A DNA stretch of 64,000 nt, from positions 13,866,709 to 13,930,708 of the forward strand of contig CM057003.1 in the NCBI GenBank assembly GCA_029891345.1, in the 5' to 3' direction. Source of the DNA: Dryococelus australis. Its lineage: Eukaryota; Arthropoda; Insecta; Phasmatodea; Phasmatidae. Under the pieces are notes generated by a model. That model worked only from the letters and a program-made list of their open reading frames with translations, was not told the DNA's origin and did not search any database. Of the stretch, positions 59,601-62,591 are shown one piece after another; position 1 is the stretch's first letter; every line of letters starts with the position of its first letter. The translations under genes and the position numbers were made by a program.

Positions 59601-60939
59601 GAGGCGAAAGAATAGTATGACAGTAGAACTTGAACAGGGCTTCGGGAAAGTTGGAAACAACCGTGAATGGACTATAATAAAATGGCGACACATCATGTCT
59701 ACTTACAACTAGACAGTTTAGAATGCAACTTCCATACAAGACTGGCCGGATTATGCATAAACATGTTTTAGTGGTAGGTGTGCTGCGCAGAGACGAAACA
59801 ACACATCCCAGTAAGTAAGAGGCATGCTTTCAAGTGTCCCCTTAAATGGCAAGGGGGGGGAGGAATTAAGACTTCAGGAGCTCCTGCTAAGACGATTTTG
59901 CTTCTCTCGTAAATTCTATTTTGGTGGCCGCGGTGGCAGAGCGGTTAGACTGCCAGTCTCCTACCAAGGCGAGCCGGGTTCAATCCCCGGCCGGCCACCC
60001 CCGGATGTTTGCAAGTACAAATCGTGCCGGACGACGGCGCTGGTCGGCGGGTTTTCTCGGGGATCTCCCGTTTCCCCCGCCTTTGTATTGTGGCGATGCT
60101 CCATTCTCACCTCATTTCACACTCGTCGGCACTCAAAGCCCCGTTAAGAGCCGCCCAAATCTCTCATCTCTCACCTCACCTTCGATTTTGATAAAATCTG
60201 AGTTACATGCTGCGTAATAGCTAGAGGAAAGCTTATAATCAAAAGCGAATGTGCATACAAGTATCAGAAATATTTTATACGTCTTTATATGTGGCAGTTT
60301 GTTAGTAGAGAGCTGTCAAATTCGCTGTTGTTAGTGCGTGACATGATATACTTGAAGTATAAGTACGTTTGTACAACGTTTGTGATTGGTGGATTATACT
60401 CTACTTGACACGACTCACGTAACACTGCGCCAAATAATAAGAGTTTCGCAATGGTCCAGGGTATCTCTACGCTAATTAATAAATACTTCATAATGGTGGG
60501 CCCAAATCATGTGCCGTCCCTTCGGACATGGTTGGATTTCCACTTACGCAACCGCTAATGAATAAACGAGACCGGCTGTAGTATTTATAGTAACACGAAG
60601 ACAAGAATGAGAACCCAATTGCAATCATTCTGACGCCCTTCGCCAAATATAGCGAGTGACCAAAAATATACGCTGCTCCCTTCCCCATTCTCCTTGTGGT
60701 TACGACGCTGGAGTTGCGGAATTTCACTTTTGTAACACTTTTGCTTGTGCCTGGTGCTGTAAACATTTTTTTCAAAATGTTTCTAAAATGGTTTGTTGCA
60801 GTTGTTCCGGGGGAGTTTCAAGGCGAGGGATGGTTACGCCAGCAACCTGGCAACACTGTACCGCTCAGGGGAGACGTCGCTCACCTCCGACAACGACTTC
60901 CTGCACCTGTACGGCAATCTCGGCTTCCAGAACCTGCAG
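18785..60939 (+). CDS. Spliced gene (8 exons seen) for a tandem TULIP-domain protein, JHBP/takeout-like plus group-7-allergen-like; both ends missing
   Basis: Eight plus-strand exons with AG/GT borders join into one open frame of about 312 residues. Split codons fit at every junction: 0, 2, 2, 0, 1, 2, 0. Residues about 1-220 (exons 1-6) read like a juvenile-hormone-binding/takeout domain: an N-terminal helix, alternating beta strands ending in VDLEVTVPSLEMTG, the turn PTTGRFRLQLYNVTGMG, then a C-terminal helix around LWPELTRLLNDALEREANFL. Residues about 222-312 (exons 7-8) read like the start of a group-7 mite allergen domain, with DGIVDSIISSAKSVI, a LPDI motif, LATLYRSGE and GNLGFQNLQ. These families are secreted lipid-binding TULIP folds; ligand and tissue cannot be told here. 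The first exon begins with two bases of a split codon, so coding sequence lies upstream; no signal-peptide exon was found. The second domain is incomplete, so more exons lie beyond 60939, probably beyond the window. Introns are about 17.6, 2.8, 8.0, 1.0, 6.8, 0.8 and 4.2 kb. Family assignment is from remembered patterns. Confidence 0.75.
18866..19290 (+). mobile_element. F4 MITE just downstream of exon 1
   Basis: The left end is TTTCTTCACACTTCC, with CATGTAAGACGAG inside. The right end is GGGGCGGAGGAATATCCTGG, then a decayed terminus near GTATGTATTATAC. It shows the same order of blocks as the copies at 6168 and 13537. Confidence 0.7.
19871..20612 (-). mobile_element. F4 MITE with a nested hAT-like MITE
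   Basis: The copy is inverted: it starts TATAGTCCATTCACGGTCAC and ends AAGAAACCGCGAATGGAATA. The hAT-like MITE at 20104-20397 with an 8-bp duplication interrupts it, so the F4 copy is older. Confidence 0.75.
20104..20397 (-). mobile_element. hAT-like MITE (CAGGGACCTGC type), copy 3
   Basis: 294 bp, inverted, from TAGATACCTGCAAAATTCGC to AATTTTGCAGGTCCCTG. The 8-bp duplication CATATAAC is exact (20096-20103 and 20398-20405). It is nested in an F4 MITE. Confidence 0.88.
20792..20870 (+). mobile_element. F1 MITE fragment
   Basis: The left end only: TATACGTCATTCACGGTAAA, then CAATTATCAATAAATG. It is cut off by the SINE at 20882. Confidence 0.6.
20882..21080 (-). mobile_element. S1 SINE with intact tRNA-like head
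   Basis: On the minus strand, the head has an A box (TGGCTGAGCGGTTAG) and a B box (GGTTCAAACCC), then the usual body up to CCGCCCTTTCATTCC. These are the internal RNA polymerase III promoter elements. Confidence 0.85.
21081..22508. other. Intron sequence, nothing recognised
   Basis: 21100-21450 is moderately GC-rich; the rest is AT-rich. Confidence 0.55.
22509..22991 (-). CDS. Unidentified intact ORF of 160 codons
   Basis: The frame is intact from ATG at 22991 to TAG at 22509, with an in-frame TAA four codons before the ATG. It lies inside the 17.6-kb first intron of the host gene, on the opposite strand. The predicted protein is rich in beta-type hydrophobic segments (GLFMYVVEVSSLLTHTQILL; VNVVELIPLLYLKIRPVMW) and has no obvious signal peptide, zinc motif or transposase motif. 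I do not recognise the family. An open frame this long is unlikely by chance in such AT-rich sequence, and base use in the ORF is more balanced than around it. Possible sources are a recently inserted foreign gene, a piece of an endogenous virus or large DNA transposon, or a retained exon. No splice or promoter signal was judged convincing. Confidence 0.35.
   Translation of the reverse strand: MNYLITPKAIRDVAIFEHFYKMTSVTNLTAMPVYVSEGSKPLKGLFMYVVEVSSLLTHTQILLPARATLEIQGEVLRHDSYAHVEGGVNVVELIPLLYLKIRPVMWTFKKNAVKLGVAYVPSTFYYGGALYHLNLGLGGRDKTDTNTQALLSRWKMLSIS
23278..23328 (+). repeat. Tandem duplication of 24 bp
   Basis: CACACGTTCAGACATCATAA occurs twice in a row. Confidence 0.85.
23404..23646 (-). 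mobile_element. S1 SINE, full length
   Basis: Head on the minus strand: TGGCTGAGCGGTTAGC and GGTTCAATCCCCGGCC. The tail extends to the conserved end GTTAAGAGCCGCCCAAATCT and CTTCACTC. Confidence 0.88.
23647..25450. other. Intron sequence, nothing recognised
   Basis: AT-rich with short open frames. 24929-25257 is open on both strands but shows no known motif. Confidence 0.55.
25451..25874 (-). mobile_element. F1 MITE, long form
   Basis: Ends are TAAAGGCTGTTCGCGATAAA and TTACCGTGAACAGCCTATA. The internal blocks are inverted relative to the copy at 8549 (CACTGCCCCTACC near the left; AAGGCGGAGGAACACAC near the right). Confidence 0.8.
25961..26339 (-). mobile_element. F1 MITE, left terminus lost
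   Basis: It begins within the family at TCAACTTTTGAAATCAAG and ends TTTACCACGAACAGCTTATA. It lies about 90 bases from the previous F1 copy in the same orientation, forming a tandem pair. Confidence 0.65.
26343..26492. mobile_element. TTTCGCGAAA-type MITE, short
   Basis: The left side is CTAGTGATATTTCGCGAAAA and the right side GAAATCTTTTCGCGAAATTT, inverted relative to each other. It is related to 41813, about 150 bp. It sits between an F1 MITE and a SINE. Confidence 0.55.
26517..26622 (+). mobile_element. S1 SINE, 5' half only
   Basis: Head ACGGTGACAGAGCGGTTAGG and GGTTCAATCCCCGGCC; it stops soon after the tRNA-related part. Confidence 0.82.
26783..26946 (-). repeat. 3' LTR of the BEL/Pao element
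   Basis: The 164-bp LTR starts TGTTCAGGACAAG and ends GTTTGCAAACA on the plus strand. It carries an 11-base T run (a poly-A on the coding strand). It pairs with 31843-32012, and the target duplication TAGTA lies directly outside it. Confidence 0.9.
26950..30451 (-). pseudogene. BEL/Pao pol remnant (knuckle, protease, RT, RNase H, truncated integrase)
   Basis: Domains in order on the minus strand are as follows. Zinc-knuckle region 30451-30290: CPIC at the start, then CFNYLRAGNAAVNC, in which the second Cys and the His of the usual CX2C..H..C have changed. Protease: the usual DSGS catalytic motif reads HSAS before SFITE, so the catalytic Asp is gone. A BEL hallmark region at 29899-29078 has FWE, YFIPHQAVVKE, RVVFDAS and SLNDLLLPGP. 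Reverse transcriptase at 29062-28574 has ADVCKMFRQI, YGLSSSPFQTLR and FVDDIVTGA. RNase H at 28291-27812 has TFHAWTDSTVVLAWL and HVPSEHNPADVASRG. Integrase after 27772 has H/H..C/C zinc ligands, and a VGIDFGGPF segment is readable in a shifted frame. After TKTVHLELVTDLS the normal core (second Asp, Glu) is missing and the frame runs into the 3' LTR. Confidence 0.88.
30460..31505 (-). pseudogene. BEL/Pao gag remnant
   Basis: The best open piece is 30586-31098, containing LAELFNSIVGQ, ITGCL-like VSGCLQGEAR, a long leucine-rich helical stretch and LEWKASAVEH. BEL gag proteins show the same series: a QA..A..I.G...... core, then FL..R. Upstream pieces (VFEEVMLKRDELLANLF) are readable to about 31500 but contain stops. 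The ATG at 31505 is followed by a TGA after four codons. It would form the capsid of the particle; it is not functional here. Confidence 0.75.
31843..32012 (-). repeat. 5' LTR of the BEL/Pao element
   Basis: The 170-bp LTR starts TGTTTAGGACAAG and ends TTTGTAAGCA on the plus strand. Its T run is 15 bases against 11 in the partner. LTRs of about 165 bp are short for BEL/Pao. Confidence 0.9.
32270..32590 (+). mobile_element. SINE fragments: a CCTGATTTCGG...ATCACTCCAGG core plus an S1-like tail
   Basis: 32290-32490 holds ATCACTCCAGGTTAATGCTG, GGGATGGATCCC and TGACCTCGCTGTCGACGAGG. This resembles a SINE 3' domain I recall from other insect genomes. 32495-32590 then reads as a decayed S1 tail (TTTCATGCCGGCGC; GTTAAGAGCCGCTAAA). 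Confidence 0.55.
32813..33105. mobile_element. hAT-like MITE (TAGGGATAGGAAAATTTCGC type), copy 1
   Basis: 293 bp. The left end TAGGAATAATAACTTTTCAC and the inverted right end TAGGGATAGGAAAATTTCGC lie between exact 8-bp duplications CGTATGGG (32805-32812, 33106-33113). The interior includes ACTCTGAGCCAATAACAGAC and AGTAATGTGGAGTCTAGC. Confidence 0.88.
33405..33544. repeat. Diverged right-end fragment of the CACTGATT-rich MITE
   Basis: It ends GCTGATTCAAGTTTAGAGTG, the same terminus as at 1490, with weaker similarity further inside. Confidence 0.4.
33698..33994. mobile_element. hAT-like MITE (TAGGGC...TTTTCGCGAAAA type)
   Basis: Ends are TAGGGCCACCTGTTTTTCGC and AAAATCAGGTAGCCCTA. Flanks CATAATTG and TATATTTG match at 6 of 8. 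It carries TTTTCGCGAAAA near the right end. Confidence 0.7.
34660..35025 (+). repeat. Dispersed repeat of about 400 bp, copy 2 (unclassified)
   Basis: It matches copy 1 in the same orientation: CTCTGTATTTC, CTTCCTATTGGTCCTG, CCAATGGAGTCGC, CATCGTGTTC, AAATTATTAAAA, AGAGTCCAACGAAACAGCAA. Confidence 0.6.
35856..36286 (+). mobile_element. F1 MITE, long form
   Basis: Ends are TATAGGCTGTTCACGGTAAA and CTATCGTGAGCAGCATTTA. It lies in the intron upstream of exon 2. Confidence 0.78.
36379..36411 (+). repeat. Poly-T tract upstream of exon 2
   Basis: About 30 uninterrupted T residues, ending about 35 bases before the exon 2 acceptor. Confidence 0.9.
36446..36543 (+). CDS. Exon 2 seen of the TULIP-domain gene
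   Basis: The acceptor is CTTGTTCCAG with a 30-base T run about 40 bases upstream; the donor is a consensus GTAAGT at 36544. It encodes VFSKNISKKLEAIIEPVHLE and continues EEYFHDFHHNYS, with two bases (GT) left over. The pattern of a helix followed by EPVHL matches the segment after the first helix of JHBP and group-7 domains (typically DPL.. or EPLHI..). Confidence 0.82.
36867..37149. mobile_element. MITE with GAGCCNCGAGTATTTCGCG ends, copy 2
   Basis: The left end is AGCGCCACGAGTATTTCGCG and the right end CAAATACTCGTGGCTCTAG. The interior (AACTGTGAGCCAGTAATAAG; AAGGCC; CTCGAGTGTATAGAGG) matches copy 1. Confidence 0.68.
37202..37395 (+). mobile_element. Second tRNA-derived SINE type (S2)
   Basis: The head CCCGTAGCGCAGTCGAGTGT has an A-box-like part, and GGTTCGAACCCC is a good B box. 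The body (GGCCTTTATAAGCCC; AATCCAACCCAATCC) is unlike S1. A single copy is seen here. Confidence 0.65.
37442..37533 (-). mobile_element. S1 SINE 3' tail fragment
   Basis: GAGTGAAGAGGTTTGGGC to GAGCGGAGCCGGAATG, the reverse complement of the S1 tail. Confidence 0.75.
37590..37736 (+). repeat. Repeat joined to an S1 SINE head (copy 1)
   Basis: Blocks such as TTCAACCTGTTTGCATGTGA, CGCAACATTATTCCAC and AAGAGTTGAACAGGACACGT match, inverted, 44473-44620. Both copies meet the SINE head at the same point (CAGAGTAGG). Confidence 0.65.
37737..37833 (+). mobile_element. S1 SINE, 5' half, left arm of a SINE palindrome
   Basis: Head CACGGTGACTGAGCGGTTAA, then TTCGCAAGTGGAATCG. It meets an inverted copy directly. 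Confidence 0.82.
37834..37990 (-). mobile_element. S1 SINE, inverted arm of a SINE palindrome
   Basis: On the minus strand the head GACTGCTCGCCTCCC and GGTTCAATCCCCGGTC leads into the body, which ends against the preceding plus-strand copy. Confidence 0.82.
37995..38102 (+). mobile_element. Non-LTR retrotransposon 3' end with poly-A (copy 1)
   Basis: TATACTGTTTGTTAAATTG, ATTGAACACCCTGGATGGCT, GTAGGATTAATGAAAT and a terminal A run. It matches 39174-39261, so this is the 3' end of a repeated, 5'-truncated element. Confidence 0.6.
38110..39261 (+). mobile_element. Non-LTR retrotransposon 3' region with poly-A (copy 2), split by a hAT-like MITE
   Basis: The end 39174-39261 (ATACTGTTTGTTCAATTG ... 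GGTTAATAAAAAAAATAG) matches copy 1. Upstream is a GC-rich block (38365-38760), then the MITE at 38878-39173. No reverse transcriptase motif was found, so the left border and class are guesses. Confidence 0.45.
38878..39173 (+). mobile_element. hAT-like MITE (CAGGGACCTGC type), copy 4
   Basis: 296 bp, from TACGAACCTGCAAAATTCGC to GAATTTTGCAGGTCTCTA. The 8-bp duplication CTAATATA is exact (38870-38877 and 39174-39181). It interrupts a non-LTR retrotransposon 3' region. Confidence 0.88.
39262..39297 (-). mobile_element. S1 SINE head fragment
   Basis: TAGTCTAACCACTCAGCCAC then CGCGGC is the reverse complement of the S1 5' end. It follows a poly-A-ending retrotransposon 3' end. Confidence 0.6.
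39381..39566 (+). CDS. Exon 3 seen of the TULIP-domain gene
   Basis: The phase-compatible acceptor is GTCGGCAG|G at 39380/39381; the donor is CAG|GTATTG at 39567. The 61 full codons include alternating polar and hydrophobic strands (RKVDLEVTVPSLEMTGLYSV) and end KLVVPTTGRF, the usual turn before the next strand in JHBP/takeout proteins. The open frame extends upstream to about 39332, but acceptors there do not keep phase with exon 2. A strong-looking internal donor (GAG|GTAAGG at 39424) would break the phase with exon 4, so it was not used. Confidence 0.82.
39739..39982 (+). mobile_element. F1 MITE, short form, just after exon 3
   Basis: Ends are TATAGGCTGTTCACGGTAAA and TTTACCGTGAACGGATTATA. 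The interior TTTCCGCCACTTTTTAGTA matches the copy at 6331. It lies about 170 bases after the exon 3 donor. Confidence 0.75.
40619..40866 (+). mobile_element. S1 SINE, near full length
   Basis: Head GGAGATGTAGTGGTTAAACC and GGTTCGATTCCTGG, then GGTTTTCTCGGGGATCTCCC, TTCACCCTCATCGTCTCTG. Confidence 0.87.
40909..41333 (-). mobile_element. F1 MITE, long form
   Basis: Ends are TATAGACTGTTCACGATAAA and TTTACGGTGAACAGCCTATA. It follows a SINE directly. Confidence 0.8.
41645..41804 (+). mobile_element. Internally deleted F4 MITE
   Basis: A short copy with TTGAATCACCCAATGTATG at the left and GCAGGGCTTCAGAAAAGTTG, then ATGAATTAATTATAG, at the right. It directly abuts a hAT-like MITE at 41813. Confidence 0.55.
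41813..42072. mobile_element. hAT-like MITE (TAGGGC...TCGCGAAAA type)
   Basis: 260 bp, from TAGGGCCAGTGATTTATCGC to AATATAACTGCCCGTA. Duplications GTCATTAG (41805-41812) and GTCTTTAG (42073-42080) match at 7 of 8. Confidence 0.8.
42081..43269. other. Intron sequence with degraded SINE head pieces
   Basis: 42595-42690 has repeated GCCACTGTGGC-like pieces that may be remains of S1 heads. Otherwise only the GACA microsatellite. Confidence 0.4.
42958..42994 (+). repeat. (GACA)n microsatellite
   Basis: About eight GACA units. Confidence 0.9.
43270..43445 (+). pseudogene. Ty3/gypsy pol fossil (end of reverse transcriptase)
   Basis: The plus-strand reading gives FQFLGHIVLAHRIKTDPEKT, then KAVG, stop, WTPPTDQTGVRSFLGLYAYY and FLSGFATIAN. 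FLGH..S..GI..DPEK and RSFLGL..YYRRF are the classic motifs between reverse transcriptase and RNase H in gypsy elements. Two in-frame stops are seen and nothing else of the element was found around it. Confidence 0.85.
44281..44472 (-). mobile_element. S1 SINE with tRNA-like head
   Basis: Minus-strand head GGTGGCTGAGCGGTTAGACT and GGCTCAATCCCCGGCC. The body goes to CTTGCATTCCGGCGCTGCTC. Confidence 0.86.
44473..44620 (-). repeat. Repeat joined to an S1 SINE head (copy 2)
   Basis: The inverted counterpart of 37590-37736: GCCGTTCCTTTTATGATTCA, CAACTCTTCAGTCAGTTG, GGTATCACGTGCAAACAGG. Confidence 0.65.
44620..45030 (+). mobile_element. F1 MITE, right terminus decayed
   Basis: The left end is TAGGCTGTCCACAGTTAAAC, then GCCCTGCTTAAGATCTAATT. 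The right side is readable to TTTCTCTAAGGTTAATTTC, after which the terminus is lost. Confidence 0.7.
45031..46655. other. Intron sequence, little recognised
   Basis: A TTTCGCGAAA-type MITE end is probable near 45270 (ATCATTTCGCGAAAGTTGGG). The rest is AT-rich. Confidence 0.45.
46925..47173 (+). mobile_element. S1 SINE, first of a head-to-tail pair
   Basis: Head TGGTGAATGAGCGATTAGCA and GGTTCAATACCCTGCC. Full body and tail, ending CTTCACTCACTTCACTCAC. Confidence 0.85.
47177..47372 (+). mobile_element. S1 SINE, second of a head-to-tail pair, 5' truncated
   Basis: It starts within the head (CTTCCCATCAAGGTGAACC, GGTTCGATTCCTGGCC). It has a short unrelated insert (AAGGGGAGAGGGACG) and then the body (TTCCGGACGATGCCGCTGGT). 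Confidence 0.78.
47576..47699 (+). CDS. Exon 4 seen of the TULIP-domain gene
   Basis: The acceptor is TTCTTTACAG and the donor is AGA|GTGAGT. One base completes an Arg codon split with exon 3, followed by 41 codons: LQLYNVTGMGLAVLSSHP, a short Asn/Thr loop, then TVHLAAVDIKYDTSAWFMR. The strand-turn-strand with NVTxxG is characteristic of JHBP/takeout proteins. NVT is also a possible N-glycosylation site, as is NNT in the loop. Confidence 0.87.
47998..48178 (-). mobile_element. S1 SINE, degraded head
   Basis: The body and tail are clear on the minus strand (GGGATCTCCCGTTTCCCCCC; TGCATTCCTGCGCTGC). The head is reduced. Confidence 0.75.
48671..48728 (+). CDS. Exon 5 seen of the TULIP-domain gene
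   Basis: The acceptor is CTTGTTTCAG and the donor is G|GTGAGT. The 58 bases encode VTEHGLNRNISDFIHNEEF plus one base of a Gly codon finished by exon 6. The intron before it is only 971 bases, the second shortest of the gene. It contains NIS, a possible glycosylation site, and leads into the C-terminal helix of domain 1. Confidence 0.82.
49659..49847 (+). mobile_element. F1 MITE, short form, diverged
   Basis: Ends are TATAGGCTATCCACG and CTTTACGGTGAATATTCTAT. The interior retains CATATTAGTAATATATACAG. Confidence 0.6.
49848..51934. other. Intron sequence, nothing recognised except the GA microsatellite
   Basis: AT-rich, with short chance open frames. Confidence 0.6.
50592..50641 (+). repeat. 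(GA)n microsatellite
   Basis: About 24 GA units with one GC interruption. Confidence 0.95.
51935..52095 (-). mobile_element. Strongly degraded S1 SINE
   Basis: Only general blocks remain (AGAGAAAACCCATCGTTCAG, GCGGCAACGCCAG), in S1 order on the minus strand. Confidence 0.4.
52110..52385. mobile_element. TTTCGCGAAA-type MITE
   Basis: Inverted ends are GAACTAAGGACAGGCAAATT (with TTTCGCGAAAA) and the right end TCTCGCGAAAACTGGACGTC, then TTTAGTTC. The terminal repeat is longer than in its relatives. The interior CACTTGACCGGCCAATCGGA is not shared. Confidence 0.55.
52589..53013 (-). mobile_element. F1 MITE, long form
   Basis: Ends are TAAAGGCTATTCACGATTAA and TTTACTGTGAACGACCTTTA; internal blocks are as in other minus copies. 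Confidence 0.78.
53014..53969. other. Intron sequence, nothing firmly recognised
   Basis: A MITE end may lie near 53865 (GAGAGACCTAAAATTATCG). Confidence 0.5.
53970..54021 (+). mobile_element. S1 SINE tail fragment
   Basis: TCTCAAGACCTCGCTGTTAA, then GAGCCGCACGAGTCTCTTC, the conserved S1 tail. Confidence 0.7.
54071..54330. mobile_element. hAT-like MITE (TAGGGATAGG type), copy 2
   Basis: 260 bp with the same interior as 32813, shortened internally. Flanking duplications TTTATTGG (54063-54070) and TTTATTAG (54331-54338) match at 7 of 8. Confidence 0.83.
55021..55424 (-). mobile_element. F1 MITE, long form
   Basis: Ends are TAAAGACTGTTTACAATAAA and TTTTACCGTGAACAGCCTG. It lies about 130 bases upstream of exon 6. 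Confidence 0.75.
55555..55693 (+). CDS. Exon 6 seen of the TULIP-domain gene
   Basis: The acceptor is CTGTGTTTCAG and the donor is GA|GTGAGT. After completing Gly, 45 codons encode an amphipathic helix (DSVKQKLWPELTRLLNDALE), then REANFLLGQQPIPVQMRDGR and NSQKL. The long helix near the end of the domain fits the C-terminal helix of JHBP/takeout proteins. GC content is clearly higher than in the flanking introns. The last two bases (GA) join exon 7 as Glu. Confidence 0.87.
55729..56020 (+). mobile_element. F4-related MITE with near-palindromic ends
   Basis: It begins CTATGGTCTTTTGCGGTTTC with GAATCAGACTTTTGAAAAA. It ends TTGATTCAAAAAGTGTTAAT, then AAACCGTGAATGGACTAG. Both ends resemble the left terminus of F4, unlike other copies. 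It lies about 35 bases after the exon 6 donor. Confidence 0.6.
56095..56430 (+). repeat. Imperfect CTAC/CTGC microsatellite
   Basis: CCTACCTGCCTACCTGCC-type repeats, much interrupted, about 330 bp long. It ends about 25 bases before the exon 7 acceptor and may serve as an extended pyrimidine tract. Confidence 0.85.
56456..56591 (+). CDS. Exon 7 seen of the TULIP-domain gene (start of the group-7-like domain)
   Basis: The acceptor is CATGTTGCAG and the donor is CTG|GTGAAC. After the split Glu, the 45 codons start with a polar linker (KQTSDSNRN), followed by a helix VDGIVDSIISSAKSVIMQRL and the segment DNKIRLPDIAETFSAL. Group-7 allergen domains begin with this helix-then-LPD arrangement. The acceptor follows a 330-bp CTAC/CTGC-type microsatellite that ends about 25 bases upstream. 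The GTGAAC donor is weaker than the others. Confidence 0.87.
56592..57905. other. Intron sequence, nothing recognised
   Basis: The first 280 bases are GC-richer, but no exon with proper borders was found. Confidence 0.5.
57906..58196 (+). repeat. Minisatellite, 52-bp unit, about 5.5 copies
   Basis: ACGACGCGACTCCTGGAACA starts at 57906, 57958, 58010, 58062 and 58114. A further copy starts at 58145 after a 31-bp shortened unit. Confidence 0.95.
58197..59329. other. Intron sequence, nothing recognised
   Basis: AT-rich; a short GC-rich stretch at 59090-59280 is open on the minus strand without known motifs. Confidence 0.5.
59330..59677. mobile_element. Chimeric MITE: F1 left half joined to F4 right end
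   Basis: The left terminus and about 250 bp are F1 (TAAAGACTGTTCCCGATAAA; CACTGCCCCTGC-like block; GTAAAGTTGGTAACGAGGG). The right about 90 bp are F4 (GCGTGAGGCGAAAGAATAGT; GAACAGGGCTTCGGGAAAGT), ending ACCGTGAATGGACTATA. Confidence 0.65.
59925..60180 (+). mobile_element. S1 SINE, full length
   Basis: Head GGCCGCGGTGGCAGAGCGGT and GGTTCAATCCCCGGCCGG. The body GGCGGGTTTTCTCGGGGATC is intact, and the tail is GTTAAGAGCCGCCCAAATCT. This is one of the best preserved copies. Confidence 0.9.
60802..60939 (+). CDS. Exon 8 seen of the TULIP-domain gene
   Basis: The acceptor is TTTGTTGCAG and the donor is CAG|GTAGTG. The 46 codons are in phase with exon 7: LFRGSFKARDGYASNLATLY, RSGETSLTSDNDFLHLYGNL, GFQNLQ. 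Group-7 allergen domains carry the same series (a strand, a turn with .G.L..L.R.GD, then .LGL.NLQ). The frame runs on past the donor only through a TTGACC repeat, which supports ending the exon here. At least one further exon is needed to finish the domain. Confidence 0.87.
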
Positions 60940-60947
60940 GTAGTGGC

Positions 60948-60975
60948 GACCTTGACCTTGACCTTGACCTTGAGA
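60948..60975 (+). repeat. (TTGACC)n tract after exon 8
   Basis: Four TTGACC units begin about ten bases after the exon 8 donor. Confidence 0.85.
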
Positions 60976-62127
60976 TATTGGGAGAAGGGGCCGGGTATGA
61001 CGTAAGGCCAATAATTCATTAGTGGATATCACCCGTCTGCTGGCCCTATGGTACGAGGAGTGTCAATTCGACTTCTCTAAACGTCGAAACCCAAATCTCC
61101 AAAATGTCTTCGTAAATATTTTACTAAATTTTGCACAATTTTATTTTTCTTGTATTTTAAATTTTTTTATTTGTGCGTTTACTATTTTTTATTTGAGTAT
61201 TTTTTAAATTATTTATTTTATTTTATTATTTTATTTTTTAATAATACTTTTTTACATTTATTTCTTAAATGTTTTACTATATTTAATTTTTGAGAATTTT
61301 GTTAAATTCAGCGTGCGCACCTCTCTAGGTCACTGAACCAGTACCTCGTCCTTCATATATAACACATGCGCCCGAAATCCCATAATCATTCTACTCACAA
61401 GAAATAGAAAATAAACGGTCTCCACTTTAACTTCGATAATGGGTTTTCAGTGACATGTTTTTAACTTCAAAGTCAGTAGGAATGATCTAATAATTGTACG
61501 CATTCGATTTATTCCCGCTCCAGAACAAATTTAAATTAAAACAAGTAATAGCAAGTTATTCGTGAGCTCCGTAAGTCACAGAAATCTCGGCGAAAATCAC
61601 CAAAACTTATGTTACTGAGAAAGTAAAGTGTCCTCAGTTTTAAGATCATTTCTAAATCATTTTTACCGGATCTTTGACGTATTCAGTAACTTATTATTTT
61701 CGTTCGGCTCTCTTAGAGACCAGAAACAGTCAACAGTGTATTCTGTTCTGGATATTACTGACGGCAGCTGTAAATGAACCTATGAATTAGTCTCAACAAA
61801 TGATAGTAATTATCGCAAGTAAGGTACTTGCCTTTTTCGATTCCAATCCATTTCCTGTGCAACTTCGTTTTGATTGTACAGCGGTACTTGAAGGGACAAC
61901 CTAGCACACAGAAAGCATATTTAATGATCTACTTCGTACACATCAAAACACATATTCTGAAATGGAAGTCTCTTAGAAGTGGAAACACTCATTAATTGTT
62001 TACACTATATTCCGTACTCTCATAAACAACTGCTGCCGATAATGGTCCTGATATATGACAAATAGCGTCTTCCAATTACCTGAACTCGCACTGAGTGCAG
62101 TCGTTTTCCCATCTTCCAATTGTCGGC
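60976..62127. other. No further exon found downstream of exon 8
   Basis: 61130-61270 is extremely T-rich. No segment continues the group-7-like domain in phase 0. Confidence 0.5.
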
Positions 62128-62394
62128 GGGGCCGTGGTGGCTGAGCGGTTAGCCTGCTCACCTCCCACCAACGCGAGTCGGGTTCAATCCCCGACCGGGT
62201 CGCTCCCGGATTTCCGCAAGTGTGAGTCTTGCCGGATGATGCCGCTGGTAGGGCAGGTTTTTTTTAACGGGATCTCCCGTTTCCCCCGCTCTTGCATTCC
62301 GGCGCCGCGCTCCATTCTCACATCGCTTCACTCTCATCGGGCTCTCAACACCTCGTCGTTAAGAGCCGCCCAAATCTCTCAGCTCACCTCAACT
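62128..62394 (+). mobile_element. S1 SINE, full length
   Basis: Head GGCCGTGGTGGCTGAGCGGT and GGTTCAATCCCCGACC. The tail is GTTAAGAGCCGCCCAAATCT. Confidence 0.9.
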
Positions 62395-62591
62395 CCAATT
62401 GTACACTGCACTGAAAAAAGTGCAATTTCAGCTTCACTATCTCAGGAGCAGTGCAGCACAGATTGATTGCAAATATTCCCGACTGGCAAGCACTCGCTTC
62501 GGGAAACCACGTGATAATTGCACTTTTCTAGTTTCCAGCACGCACTGAAGTCAACTGGAAAACTCCTGGAGTGACACTAGTATAGAGAAGA

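Noticed and set aside
59925-59995. A tRNA gene at the SINE head
   Set aside because: A and B boxes are present, but there is no proper cloverleaf, and the sequence continues as a standard S1 SINE with many sister copies.
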